Source of the DNA: CAVZBW01 sp963778465
GTDB taxonomy: Bacteria; Actinomycetota; Acidimicrobiia; Acidimicrobiales; RAAP-2
Reading direction: 5' to 3'
DNA length: 64,000 bases
Assembly: GCA_963778465.1 (NCBI GenBank)
Contig: CAVZUK010000002.1
Span: forward strand, 1,302,001-1,366,000
Positions 33,699-43,400 of this stretch are shown piece by piece. The notes beneath the pieces were generated by a model that was not told the DNA's origin, searched no databases, and was given only the letters and a program-made list of their open reading frames with translations. A program made the position numbers and the translations under genes. Each line of letters opens with the position of its first letter. Position 1 is the stretch's first letter.

Positions 33699-35333
33699 AT
33701 GTGGGGGGCGGTCGATCTGATGGCGACGGTCGACGCCCGGCCGCGTACGGTCGACGACGTGCTCCGCGGGGCCGCTCAGACCTACGGCGACATCGAGGCT
33801 TACGTCGAGCCCTCGGTCGGCGGGGGGCCTCGGACCAGCCTCACCTTCGGCGAGTGGGACCGCGCCGCCGACGGCGTGGCCGGGCTCCTGTCCGATCGCG
33901 GCGTGCGACACGGCGACGTGGTGGCGATCCTCCTCCCGTCGTCGATCCACTACGCGGTGGTCTACGCCGCTGCGCTCCGGATCGGGGCCATCACGAGCGG
34001 GCTCAATTCCCGCCTCGGCCCGACGGAGCTCGAGAGCATCCTCAGCCGTGCGGTGCCAACGGTGACCGTCGTCGAGTCGGCCGCCACCGCGTCGTTGCCC
34101 GCGAGCGCCGGGCGCCTGGTCGGGCGGTCCGAGATCGTCGAGGCGATGGCCGGGGACCCGCCCGGACTGCTACCCGAGCTCCGCGAGGGGGATCCCGTCG
34201 CGGTCGTGTGGACCAGCGGCACGACCGGCGCACCGAAGGGCGCGGTCTTCGACCACCGCTGCCTGGCTGCCGTCGCCGCGGGCACGGACGTCCTCAGCCG
34301 GCCCGGCGACCGCCGGCTCTCCCCCCTGCCCATGGCGCACGTCGGCTACATGACCCGGGTGTGGGACGAGATCGAGCACCAGGTGACGACCGTCATCACC
34401 CCTACGCCATGGCATGCCGCAGACGCGTTGTCGATCCTGGTGGACGAGCGCATCAGCGTGGCCCAGGGCGTTCCCGCCCAGTGGCGGCTCATGCTCGACC
34501 TGCCCGAGTTCGACGACGCCGACCTCTCCACGGTGAGGGTCGTCGGCACGGGCGCGGCCCGGGTCCCCGAGGCCCTGGTCGCCGAGCTTCGCCAGCGCAC
34601 TCGGGCCCCGGTCGTCGTGCGCTACACGTCCACCGAGACCTCGCTCGGCACGGGCACGAACCCGGGCGATCCCGACGAGGTGATCGCCACCACCGTCGGC
34701 CGGCCCGTGCCCGGGGTCGAGCTGCGCATCGTCGATCCCGACGGCCAGGCGCTGCCCGACGGCGAGGTGGGCCGGGTGGCGATGCGATCGGGTGCCGTCA
34801 TGCGGGGGTACTGGCGGCGCCCCTCTCAGCCGCCGGGACCGAGCGGCCGATCGCTCGAGGACGTGGTGGACCCCGATGCCACGGCCAAGGTGCTGGCTCC
34901 GGACGGCTGGCTGACCACGGGCGACTTCGGGAGACGGGGCCCCGACGGGAACCTCCGTTTGGTCGGCAGGGACAACGAGCTCTACATCCGCGGCGGCTAC
35001 AACGTGTTTCCGGCGGAGGTGGAGAACGTGCTGGCCGAGCATCCGGCCGTGCGGCAGGTGGCGGTGGTCGGCGCGTCCGATCCCGTGCTCGGGGAGGTGG
35101 GGATCGCCTTCGTGGTCGCCGACGACCCCGGTGATCCTCCGCAGCTCGACGAGGTCCGCCGCCACTGCCGGCAGTCCCTGGCCGACTACAAGGCGCCCGA
35201 CGCCCTCGTCGTGCTCGACTTCCTGCCCCTCACCCCGATGATGAAGATCGACCGGAGACCGCTCGTCGAACAGGCCGAGGCGGCGGCACGTGAGCGATCC
35301 GCGGCCAAGCGCCGCCGGGAGGGGCGTACGTGA
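33699..35333 (+). CDS. AMP-dependent acyl-CoA synthetase/ligase (ANL family)
   Basis: Activates a carboxylic acid with ATP and CoA. It has about 544 aa. The ATP loop VWTSGTTGAPKGAVF (about 169-183), the YTSTETSLGTGTNPG adenine/acyl segment, GWLTTGDFGRRGPDGNLRLV with the ribose-binding Asp, DNELYIRGGYNVFPAEVENVL hinge/A8 and PMMKIDRRPL with the catalytic lysine are all present. The frame is open further upstream, but homology begins after position 33699; GTG 33681 and ATG 33720 are alternatives. Acid substrate unknown. It could serve the fatty or steroid catabolism at the window end, but distance makes this speculative. Confidence 0.88.
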   Translation: MWGAVDLMATVDARPRTVDDVLRGAAQTYGDIEAYVEPSVGGGPRTSLTFGEWDRAADGVAGLLSDRGVRHGDVVAILLPSSIHYAVVYAAALRIGAITSGLNSRLGPTELESILSRAVPTVTVVESAATASLPASAGRLVGRSEIVEAMAGDPPGLLPELREGDPVAVVWTSGTTGAPKGAVFDHRCLAAVAAGTDVLSRPGDRRLSPLPMAHVGYMTRVWDEIEHQVTTVITPTPWHAADALSILVDERISVAQGVPAQWRLMLDLPEFDDADLSTVRVVGTGAARVPEALVAELRQRTRAPVVVRYTSTETSLGTGTNPGDPDEVIATTVGRPVPGVELRIVDPDGQALPDGEVGRVAMRSGAVMRGYWRRPSQPPGPSGRSLEDVVDPDATAKVLAPDGWLTTGDFGRRGPDGNLRLVGRDNELYIRGGYNVFPAEVENVLAEHPAVRQVAVVGASDPVLGEVGIAFVVADDPGDPPQLDEVRRHCRQSLADYKAPDALVVLDFLPLTPMMKIDRRPLVEQAEAAARERSAAKRRREGRT

Positions 35334-35340
35334 TCGCGGC

Positions 35341-36522
35341 GTGAGCTCGCGCCCGTGCCGCGTGGCCCTCGACGCCACACCCCTGCTGGGCAACCCGACC
35401 GGCGTCGGGGTCTTCTGCCGGAACCTGCTCTCGGCGCTGTCCACCCGTCCCGACACCGAGGTCTCGGCCTACGCGGTGAGCTGGCGCCGCCGGGGCCAGT
35501 TGGCGGAACGCCTGCCGAGCGACGTCGGCTGGCGCCAGCGGGCCATGCCGGCCCGCCCCCTGCACACGGCCTGGCGACGTACCGGGAGGCCGTCGGTGGA
35601 GTGGTTCGTCCGGGACTGCGACGTGGTGCACGGGACCAACTTCGTCGTTCCCCCCACCCGCCGGGCCGGCGCCGTGCTGACGGTCCACGACCTGACGGTC
35701 CTCCGCTACCCCGAGCTCTGCGAGCGCTCGACGCTCGCCTACCCCGACCTCATCCGGCAGGCCGTGCGACGGGGCTCGTGGATCCACACGCCGTCGGAGT
35801 ACGTGGCCCAGGAGGTCGTGGAGCTGCTCGGCGCCGATCCGGATCGGGTCCGCGCCGTGCTCTCGGGGACGCCGACGACGGAGTCCGGAGGCGTTGCGCC
35901 CAGCGTGGACGAAGCCAGGGGAACGGGGACGGGAGGAGAGACCGGGGGGGACGTGCCCCCGATCGCCCTGCCGCCGGGCACGGAGCGCTACGTGCTCTCG
36001 ATCGGCACCGCCGAGCCGCGCAAGGATCTGCCCAGCCTCGTTCATGCTTTCGAGGCGGTGGCCCGGGGCCGTCCCGAGCTCGCCCTCGTGCTCGTGGGGC
36101 CCGACGGCTGGGGCGCGGCGGCGCTCGACCAGGCCATCGAGTCGTCGCCGGTGCGCGAGCGGGTGGTGCGAGCCCGGTGGCTGGACGACCGCCGGTTGGA
36201 CCGGGTGCTGAGGGGCGCCGCGGTGCTGGCCTATCCGTCGATCTACGAGGGCTTTGGCTTTCCGCCCCTGCAGGCGATGTCGGTTGGCGTCCCCGTGGTC
36301 GCCACCCGTGCCGGCGCACTGCCGGAGGTGCTCGGCGACGCCGCGGAGCTCGTCCCGCCGCGGCACCCGGCCGCGCTGGCCGGCGCGTTGGGCGACGTGC
36401 TCGACGACTCGAAGCGCCGCGACCGGCTGGTGGCGCGCGGGGCACGGAGGACGGCGGAGCTCACCTGGGAGCGCTGCGCCGAGGGGATGTCCGCGCTCTA
36501 TCGGGAGGTGGCGGCCTCGTGA
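35341..36522 (+). CDS. Family 4 (group 1) glycosyltransferase, first of three in tandem
   Basis: GT-B enzyme of 393 aa. The N-terminal lobe has RVALDATPLLGNPTGVGVFC (the glycine loop near residue 20), VVHGTNFVVPP and LTVHDLTVLRYPEL (His-Asp acceptor region). The C-terminal lobe has YVLSIGTAEPRKDLPSLVHA (about 218-237) and SIYEGFGFPPLQAMSVGVP (EGFGFPPLQA donor motif, about 300-318). A charged insertion (ESGGVAPSVDEARGTG) links the lobes. It starts 8 nt after the acyl-CoA synthetase and overlaps the next GT by 4 bases (GTGA). Donor sugar unknown. Confidence 0.87.
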   Translation: MSSRPCRVALDATPLLGNPTGVGVFCRNLLSALSTRPDTEVSAYAVSWRRRGQLAERLPSDVGWRQRAMPARPLHTAWRRTGRPSVEWFVRDCDVVHGTNFVVPPTRRAGAVLTVHDLTVLRYPELCERSTLAYPDLIRQAVRRGSWIHTPSEYVAQEVVELLGADPDRVRAVLSGTPTTESGGVAPSVDEARGTGTGGETGGDVPPIALPPGTERYVLSIGTAEPRKDLPSLVHAFEAVARGRPELALVLVGPDGWGAAALDQAIESSPVRERVVRARWLDDRRLDRVLRGAAVLAYPSIYEGFGFPPLQAMSVGVPVVATRAGALPEVLGDAAELVPPRHPAALAGALGDVLDDSKRRDRLVARGARRTAELTWERCAEGMSALYREVAAS

Positions 36523-37694
36523 ACGATCCCCGGGTGCTCGTCGTGGCGGAGCAGCTACGCCGCGCGGTGCCCGGAGGGATCGGGAGGGCGGCCGTCGAGC
36601 TGCTCGACTCCCTGTCGGTGATCGGCGGCGTCGACGTGACCCTGTGGGCGAGCCGACCACCCACCCGATCACCTGGCCGAGACGCGCGGGCCGGCGACCC
36701 GCTGGCGCGTTGGGGCTGGCCCGTGCGCACGAGCCCGCTCCCCGGGCCGTTGCTCACGCGAGCCTGGGACGCCGGCCTGTGTCCCGCGCCGGCGGGCTTC
36801 GACGTGGTCCATTCGGTCTCGCTGGCGTCGCCGCCGCTCGGTGCGGCGCGGACCGGCCGCCCCCGGCGCGGCCGCGAGGGCGCTGCGGTACCCGCCTCGA
36901 TGACGGTCCACGATCTGTCGTGGCGTCGAGTGCCCGCCACCGCCACGGCGAGAGGGCGCCGGTGGCACGAGGCGGCGTTGCAGCGGGCGTTGCGGAGCGG
37001 CGCCCGGCTGGTGGTCCCGTCGCAGCAGGTGGCCTGCTCGCTGGGGGAGGCCGGCGCGGCGCCCGATGCCGTCGCCGTCGTCCCCTGGGGCGCCGACCAT
37101 CTGGCGGAACCCGACCCGCAGGGCGCGAGCACCCTGCTCTCGCGCCTCGGCGTGCACGGCACCTTCTTGCTCGCCGTGGCGACGCTCGAACCACGAAAGA
37201 ACCTCGCGAGGGTGGTCGACGCCTACGGGCGGATCCGAGGCGCGCTGCCGGAGCCGTGGCCCCTCCTGGTGGTCGGCCCGGCGGGTTGGGGCGGCGTGGC
37301 CGATTCGTTGTCGTCCCAGCCCCGGGAGGGGGTCGTGCTGGCCGGGCCGGTCGCCGATCCGGTCCTCACCGCCCTCTACGACCGGGCGCGCGTGCTCGCC
37401 TACCTCCCCCTGGACGAGGGCTTCGGCTTCCCGGCGCTCGAGGCCCTCTCCCGGGGACTCGTCTGCGTCGCCAGCACCGCGGTACCGAGCGTGGGCGTGG
37501 GTGCGGGTGAGTCTCCGGTGGCGGTGCTCGCCGACCCGTGGGACGTCGAGGCCATGGGCTCGGCGCTCCTGTCGGGGGCGACGGACGATGCGCTCCGGGC
37601 TCGGCTCGTGGCGGACGGGCGCAAGCTGGCCGCCGTCCGAACCTGGCGGGCCACCGCCGAGCGATACCTCGAGCTCTGGAGGGGGCTGGCGTGA
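36519..37694 (+). CDS. Family 4 glycosyltransferase, second of three in tandem
   Basis: GT-B enzyme of 391 aa. It shows RRAVPGGIGRAAVELLDSL (acceptor-lobe glycine loop), FDVVHSVSLASPPLG, SMTVHDLSWRRVPA, FLLAVATLEPRKNLARVVDA (about 209-228) and LPLDEGFGFPALEALSRGLV (about 293-312), the donor-binding EGFGFPALEA. Start GTG overlaps the upstream stop and its own TGA overlaps the next start, so all three GTs are translationally coupled. The central region (about 105-120) is Arg/Gly-rich and probably a loop. An open frame upstream in the same phase is antisense noise within the first GT. Confidence 0.87.
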   Translation: MNDPRVLVVAEQLRRAVPGGIGRAAVELLDSLSVIGGVDVTLWASRPPTRSPGRDARAGDPLARWGWPVRTSPLPGPLLTRAWDAGLCPAPAGFDVVHSVSLASPPLGAARTGRPRRGREGAAVPASMTVHDLSWRRVPATATARGRRWHEAALQRALRSGARLVVPSQQVACSLGEAGAAPDAVAVVPWGADHLAEPDPQGASTLLSRLGVHGTFLLAVATLEPRKNLARVVDAYGRIRGALPEPWPLLVVGPAGWGGVADSLSSQPREGVVLAGPVADPVLTALYDRARVLAYLPLDEGFGFPALEALSRGLVCVASTAVPSVGVGAGESPVAVLADPWDVEAMGSALLSGATDDALRARLVADGRKLAAVRTWRATAERYLELWRGLA

Positions 37695-38938
37695 GCCCGG
37701 ACCCCGCCGCTCCGGCGCGACCCCTGTCGCTCACGCTCGACGTCTCCGCGATCCCCACTCGTGCCGCGGGCGCCGGCCAGTACGTGCTGGCACTGGCCCG
37801 GGCCCTGGCCGGCGAACCCTCCGTCGCCCCGACCCTCGTCAGCCGGCGTTCCGACGCCGCCCGCTGGCGCCACCCCGGGCAGGAGGAGACCCGTCCCGGG
37901 GAGGAAGGCTCGCCGGCCGATGCGGCGGGCGAGCGAGCGCGGACCGGTCCGCTCGAGGTGGCGGCGATCGCGCCCGACACCCGGCCCACACGCTTGGCGT
38001 GGGAGCAGTTGGTCCTGCCGCGCTGGCTTGCCCGGCGCTCGCCCGCCGTCCACCACGGCCCGCACTACACGATGCCGGAGCGAAGCTCCGTGCCCTCGGT
38101 CGTCACGGTGCACGACTGCACCTTCTTCGACCACCCCGAATGGCACCAGAGATCCAAGGTGCTCGTCTTCCGCCGGGCCATCCGCGTGGCGGCCCGGCGG
38201 GCGGCGGCGATCATCTGCGTGTCGCAAGCCACCGCCGAGCAGCTGTCGAGCGTGTGCGAGGTGCGGGCACCCGTCTTCGTTGCCCCCCACGGGGTGGACC
38301 GCGAGCGCTTCGTCCCCCGCGAGGTCCGGCCGGGAGCAGACGACGAGGTCCTCGAGCCCCTCGGCATCGATCGCCATTGGCCCTTCGTGCTCTTCGTCGG
38401 GACCATCGAGCCGCGCAAGGGCGTGTCCACGCTCGTGCGCGCCTTCGGCGCCCTCAGCCGTCGACATCGAGACCTCCGGCTCGTCATCGCCGGCCAGCCC
38501 GGATGGGGAACCTCTGAAGTCGAGCGGGCCATCGCCACGGTCGCCGGCGGCGAGAGGATCGTGAGGCTCGGCTATGTCGCGGACGGCGCCGTGCCCGCCC
38601 TCCTCCGCCGGGCCGCCGTGGCGGCGTACCCGTCGCTGGCCGAAGGCTACGGGCTCCCGGCCATCGAGGCCCTCGCCTGCGGGACCCCGCTCGTGACGAC
38701 CACGGGCACGGCGATGGCCGAGCTGGCGGGGAGCGCCGCGGTGCTCGTGCCTCCCGGCGACGCCGGCGGGCTTGCCGAGGCGATCGACGAGGTGCTCGGG
38801 GAGGGGGCAGAGCGCGCCGAGGCGCGCCGGGACGCCGGGCTCGCGACGGCGTCGGCGTACACCTGGTCGGCGAGCCTGGCCCGTCACCTCGACGCCTACC
38901 GGTTCGCTGCAGGATTGCCAGCGGGTGCCGTTGGCTAG
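37691..38938 (+). CDS. Family 4 glycosyltransferase, third of three in tandem
   Basis: GT-B enzyme of 415 aa. Visible motifs are LTLDVSAIPTRAAGAGQYVL, VHHGPHYTMPERSS, VVTVHDCTFFDHPEW, VLFVGTIEPRKGVSTLVRAF (about 234-253) and PSLAEGYGLPAIEALACGTP (EGYGLPAIEA, about 314-333). Residues 55-85 form a low-complexity charged loop. GTG at 37691 overlaps the preceding stop. The stop TAG (38936) coincides with the putative -10 of the next gene. Sequential sugar addition by the three GTs to a lipid-linked oligosaccharide is a reasonable inference. Confidence 0.88.
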   Translation: MSPDPAAPARPLSLTLDVSAIPTRAAGAGQYVLALARALAGEPSVAPTLVSRRSDAARWRHPGQEETRPGEEGSPADAAGERARTGPLEVAAIAPDTRPTRLAWEQLVLPRWLARRSPAVHHGPHYTMPERSSVPSVVTVHDCTFFDHPEWHQRSKVLVFRRAIRVAARRAAAIICVSQATAEQLSSVCEVRAPVFVAPHGVDRERFVPREVRPGADDEVLEPLGIDRHWPFVLFVGTIEPRKGVSTLVRAFGALSRRHRDLRLVIAGQPGWGTSEVERAIATVAGGERIVRLGYVADGAVPALLRRAAVAAYPSLAEGYGLPAIEALACGTPLVTTTGTAMAELAGSAAVLVPPGDAGGLAEAIDEVLGEGAERAEARRDAGLATASAYTWSASLARHLDAYRFAAGLPAGAVG

Positions 38939-38941
38939 GGT
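38936..38941 (+). promoter_or_regulatory. Candidate -10 element (TAGGGT), leaderless start at 38948
   Basis: TAGGGT lies 6 nt before the GTG at 38948 and contains the stop codon of the previous gene. It would give the reductase gene its own leaderless transcript inside the glycosyltransferase cluster. Confidence 0.4.
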
Positions 38942-38947
38942 GCGGGC

Positions 38948-39841
38948 GTGCGAGCGCTCATCACGGGAGGGCGCGGGTTCGTCGGCACGTGGCTGGCCGA
39001 GCACCTGCGGTCCCAGGGCGACGAGGTGGCGATCGTCGACCTCGAGACCGATGTCGCAGACCCCGCGGCGATCGGACCGGCACTGCGCGACATCGCCCCC
39101 GACGTCGTCTACCACCTGGCCGGCCTGACGCACGTCGGCGAGTCGTGGGACGCCCCCAACGAGGTCCTGCGGGTCAACGTCCTCGGGACGGCTGCGGTCG
39201 TCGCGGCCGCCCGGGCGAGCGGGTGCGAGACCGTCCTCGTCGTGAGCTCCGCCGAGGTCTACGGGGCGGTCGTCGCAGACCAGCTCCCACTGACCGAGTC
39301 CTCTCCCGTGGCGCCGGTGTCGCCGTATGCGGCGAGCAAGGCGGCGGCCGAGCAGGTGGCCCTGCAGGCCTGGCGGGCCTACGGCCAACGAGTGCTGATC
39401 GTGCGCCCGTTCAACCACGTCGGGCCCGGACAGGCCCCGAGCTTCGCCGTCTCGGGCCTCGCTCGCCGGATCGTCGAGGCGAAGCGCGAGCGAGCCGCCA
39501 CCCTCTCCGTCGGCACCCTCACCACCCGGCGGGACTTCACCGACGTGCGCGACGTCGCCCGGGCCTACCGCCTCCTCGTGTGCAACGGCGAGCCCGGGAT
39601 CATCTACCAGGTCTGCTCGGGTCGGGACGTCGCCATCTCGGAGATCGCCTCGCGGCTGCTTGAGCTGGCGGGCGCCGAGCTCGAGCTCGTCACCGACCCC
39701 TCACTCGTCCGGCCGGTGGACGTCCCCGTGCTGGTCGGCTCGCCGGCGAGGCTGGAAACGGCGACCGGCTGGAAGCCGGAGCTCTCCGTCGAGGACACCC
39801 TCGCCGACGTGCTCGCCTACTGGGAGCAACGGGCCTGCTGA
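38948..39841 (+). CDS. GDP-6-deoxy-D-mannose reductase-like SDR
   Basis: Extended SDR of 297 aa. RALITGGRGFVGTWLAEHL is the NADP(H)-binding start. DVVYHLAGLTHVGESWDAPNEVLRVNVLGT, VSSAEVYGAV (Ser, about 99-108), SPYAASKAAAEQVA (YxxxK, about 123-136), RPFNHVGPGQAPSFAVSGLA and RRDFTDVRDVARAY match the Rmd / GDP-4-keto-6-deoxymannose reductase group. It would give GDP-rhamnose or a related deoxysugar for the neighbouring GTs. I do not see the partner 4,6-dehydratase (Gmd) in the window. GTG start. Confidence 0.82.
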   Translation: MRALITGGRGFVGTWLAEHLRSQGDEVAIVDLETDVADPAAIGPALRDIAPDVVYHLAGLTHVGESWDAPNEVLRVNVLGTAAVVAAARASGCETVLVVSSAEVYGAVVADQLPLTESSPVAPVSPYAASKAAAEQVALQAWRAYGQRVLIVRPFNHVGPGQAPSFAVSGLARRIVEAKRERAATLSVGTLTTRRDFTDVRDVARAYRLLVCNGEPGIIYQVCSGRDVAISEIASRLLELAGAELELVTDPSLVRPVDVPVLVGSPARLETATGWKPELSVEDTLADVLAYWEQRAC

Positions 39842-39890
39842 GGCGGTCGACGGAGGTCGCCGGCGGGCGCCGGCGGGCCGCCCGGCAGGG

Positions 39891-40262
39891 TCACACCGCG
39901 GACGTGACCGCCTCGCGGAGCTGGGAGCGAGCCTCCCGCGCCCGGGTATGGGCGATGGCCACCAGCTCGCGAACCGGCGGGGGCAGCTGCTGCTCGAGGG
40001 GCTCGAGCGACGACTCGAGCTGACCGATGGTCAACTCGACGACGGCGTCGGCCTGCTGCACGCCGCGGGTCAGCCCCGCCCGCAGCCCGGCCACGACCTC
40101 CTCCACGACCTCTTCCAGCTCTCCCGCTCGGACGCGGCGCTGGATCGCCTGGCGCTGGACCTGGGTCCGCTGCAGGCCGAGGACGCCGAGTCCGACGGCC
40201 ACGTAGGCCACGTCTCGTGTGATCTTGGCGATCTCTCCGGGAATCTCGTCCAATTCCGCCAT
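39891..40262 (-). CDS. Small helical hypothetical protein
   Basis: Protein of 123 aa, almost wholly alpha-helical by composition. It has a mildly hydrophobic helix near the start (VAYVAVGLGVLGLQ, about 18-31), then a long amphipathic, Gln/Arg/Glu/Leu-rich stretch (QVQRQAIQRRVRAGELEEVVEEVVAGL) and ELTIGQLESSLEPLEQQLPP. The shape resembles phasin-like or membrane-associated helical proteins but no family is recognised. A strong AGGAGG ends about 7 nt before the ATG at 40262, unusual for this window, and an AT-rich promoter region lies upstream. It may be well expressed. Confidence 0.65.
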   Translation of the reverse strand: MAELDEIPGEIAKITRDVAYVAVGLGVLGLQRTQVQRQAIQRRVRAGELEEVVEEVVAGLRAGLTRGVQQADAVVELTIGQLESSLEPLEQQLPPPVRELVAIAHTRAREARSQLREAVTSAV

Positions 40263-40346
40263 CGATGATCCTCCTGCGCTCGGGGCCTGGCGAACAGGCG
40301 GGACGCTGCCGACCTTCGCCGTTCCCTGGCTTGACGTATAAACAAC

Positions 40347-40373
40347 AGTATATCGAGAAATAAACATTTGCAA
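40347..40373 (-). promoter_or_regulatory. Candidate sigma-70-type promoter for the helical protein gene
   Basis: On the minus strand TTGCAA (40373-40368) and TATACT (40352-40347) are separated by 15 nt, slightly short of the usual 16-18. They lie in an AT-rich island (about 40330-40375) that stands out in this GC-rich DNA. Transcription would start about 75 nt upstream of the ATG at 40262. Confidence 0.45.
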
Positions 40374-40408
40374 GCACTCGTGACCCGGGCCCGCGGAGCG
40401 CGAACGTA

Positions 40409-40414
40409 TAGCCT
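40409..40414 (+). promoter_or_regulatory. Candidate -10 element (TAGCCT) for the GT2/membrane fusion gene
   Basis: TAGCCT (or the overlapping TATAGC at 40407) lies 9 nt before the ATG at 40424 in the divergent gap. It fits the recurring near-leaderless start pattern. Confidence 0.35.
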
Positions 40415-40423
40415 CGAACCCTT

Positions 40424-43400
40424 ATGAGCGAGGCCGGGCCGGCGCCGAGGAGCAGGCAGCCACCCCTGCCGTCGCCGAGCGGGTCCCAGGTCCCGGGGGA
40501 GGGCCACGTCCCGGCGGTGGTCGCCGTGGTCGTGGCCGCCGACCCCGGCGAATGGTTCGAGGAGACGCTGGCCTCGTTGGCCACCCAGGACTACGAGGAC
40601 TTCTCGGTCCTCGTCGTCGCACCCCAGGAGACGCCGGATCCCTCCGGGCGGGTGGCCGAGGTCCTCCCCGGCGCCTTCGTGCGCTCGGTCGAGGCCACGC
40701 ATTTCTCGGCGGCGGTCAACGCCGCGCTCGCGACCGTGAGCGGTGCGGCCTTCCTCCTCTTGTGCCACGACGACGTGGCGCTCGCCCCGGATGCCGTGCG
40801 ACTGCTCGTGGAGGAGTCCTTCCGGTCCAATGCGGGGATCGTCTCGCCGAAGATGACCAGCTGGGATGACCCGAGGGTGCTGCTCCACGTCGGCCAGAGT
40901 GCGGACAAGACCGGGGCGGTGGTCGACCGTCTCCAGCCGGGGGAGGTGGACCACGGGCAACACGACGGCGTGCGCGACGTCTTCGTGGCGCCCGGGGGCT
41001 GCGTGCTCGTGCGGGCCGACCTCTTCCGGGAGATCGAGGGCATGGACGGCAGCATCGAGGCCATGGGGGAGGACCTGGACCTCTGCTGGAGAGCGCAGAT
41101 CGCCGGGTCCCGGGTGGTGGTCGCCCCACAGGCCTCGGTACGCCACCTCGAGACCCTGGTCAACGGGCGCCGCGAGCTGGCGGAAGAGGCCGGTGCCCCG
41201 AGACCGGCGAGCCTGGAGCACCTCGAGCGTCGCCACGAGCTGCGGGCCGTCCTCACCTGCTACGGATGGTGGCATCTCCTGCGGGTCGTCCCCCAGGTCG
41301 TGGCGCTGTCGGTGGGCGAGGTGCTGGTGGCCCTCGTCTCCGGCGACACGGCGCGGGCTCGGGACGTCCTCGGCGCGTGGTCGTGGAACCTCCGCCACCA
41401 TTCGGCGCTGCGGCAGCGACGGGCCGTCGTCCGGGCCCACCGCCAGCGCCGGGACGGCGAGGTTCGCCACCTGCAAAACCCCGGCAGCGCCCGCCTCTCC
41501 GCGTATTTCACCCAGTTCGCCCATCTCGGCGTCGTCGCGGCGAGGGAGGGGTCCGACGCCGAGCCGCTCGCGGCGGACGCCGAGCCGGAGCTCACCGGGA
41601 GCGTGGGGGGCGCGTTCTCCGAGGACGCCAGCTTCGACGAGATCGAGGACCGGCGGCGGGTCGGTCGGATTCCCGCACTGTCCACGCAGCGGGCGCGGGT
41701 GCTCACCTGGATCGTCGTCGCGGTGCTCCTGCTCGTCGGCAGCCGCCAGCTGCTCCGCGGGGCCATGCCGATCGTCGGCCAGCTGGTGCCGCTGCCGTCA
41801 TGGACCTCCGCCTGGCACCAGTTCTTCTCGGGATGGCAGCCGGCGGGGTTGGGCAGCGGTGCCCCGAGCACCCCGGCTTACGGCGTGCTCGGCCTCGTCG
41901 GCACGGTGCTGCTCGGGGGCATGGGCCTCGTCCAGAAGGTGCTGGTGCTCGGGTGCATCCCGCTCGGCGCCTGGGGCGTCGTGCGATTGCTGCGACCCCT
42001 CTGCTCCCCCCGGGCGCGCCTCGCCGGGGGGCTCGCCTATCTCGGTCTGCCACTCGCCTACAACGCGCTGGCCCAGGGCCGCTGGGACGGCCTCGTCGCC
42101 TTCGCGGTCACGCCCTGGGTGGTGGCTCGCCTGGCCCGCGCGAGCGAGCTCGGACCCTTCGAGCCCCCCGCCGGGTGGCGCGGCACGCTCGCCGGCCAGA
42201 TCCTGACCCTCGGCGTCATCGAGGCCGTGGCGGTGTCGTTCGCCCCGGCCGTCGCGGTGGTCGTGCTCCTCGTCGGGATCGCCCTGCCCCTCGGGTCGCT
42301 CGTGTCGGGGCGCGCGCAGGGCCTGCGAGCCCTCGGCGTGAGCATCGGGGCGAGCGTGGTCGCGGCCGTCCTGTGTATCCCGTGGAGCGTGAGCGTCCTG
42401 CTCTCCGGCCGCCAGATGCTGGAGGTCCTCGGACTGCCGGTGTCGGCCTCCTCGGGATGGTCGTGGTCGACCATCTTGCGCTTCGCCGTGGGGCCGACCG
42501 GCAGCTCGCCACTCAGCTGGCTCCTCGTGATCGCCGCCTTCCTGCCGCTGCTCGTGAGCCGCGGGCCCCGCCTGGCCTGGGCGGCGCGGCTGTGGACGCT
42601 CGCGCTCTCGTCCTGGGTCCTCGCCTGGATGGTGCAGCGCCACTGGACGGGCTCGTTCGCCCCTCAGGTCGACGTCCTGCTCGCGCCGGCGGCGTGCGCG
42701 GTGGCCGCCGCCATCGGGATCGGCATCGCGAGCTTCGAGGAGGAGCTGACCCACCTGCGGTTCGGCTGGTTGCAGCTGTGCAGCTTCGGCGCGCTGGTCG
42801 CCGCGGTCGTGGGCCTGCTACCAGTCCTGATCCAGGTGGGAGACGGGTCCTGGGGGCTACCCCGGACCGACCTGCCCCAATCCCTGACCTGGATCTCCTC
42901 CTCCAAGCCTCCCGGCGGGTTCCGCGTGCTGTGGCTGGCGGACCCCCGCTCCCTGCTCGGCGGGGGCTGGTCGGTGCAGCCGGGCCTCGCCTACTCGGTG
43001 TCCGAGGGTGGCACACCGAACGGCACCAACGTCTGGGCCCCGCCCTCCTCGGGTCCGGCCGACCGGTTGGCCCAGGCGATCAGCCTGGCGGAGACCGGTC
43101 GCACCAGCACCCTCGGCCAGCTCCTGGCGACCTCCGGCATCCGGTACGTGGTGCTGATGGAGACGCTCGCGCCCTCCGCTCCGGGGGTCCAGAGCGCCAA
43201 GGCCTTCCCGACGCCGCCCGACGTCCTCGAGGGTCTCCTCGAGCAGGACGGCTTGCGGGTGGTGCCCGGCGGGGAGGGCTACACCGTCTTCGCCAACGGC
43301 GCCTACGTGCCCGAGCGCGCCCAGCGGAGCGCGGCACTCGGCGCCGTGAGCTCCGAGGGTCCGTGGGGCCGCCCGAGCGACGTCGTCGGATGGCACGGCG

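Noticed and set aside
35355..36518. Long upstream extension of the second GT4 (779 codons in total)
   Set aside because: The upstream part lies inside the first GT4 gene in another phase and lacks motifs; the GTGA overlap marks the true start.
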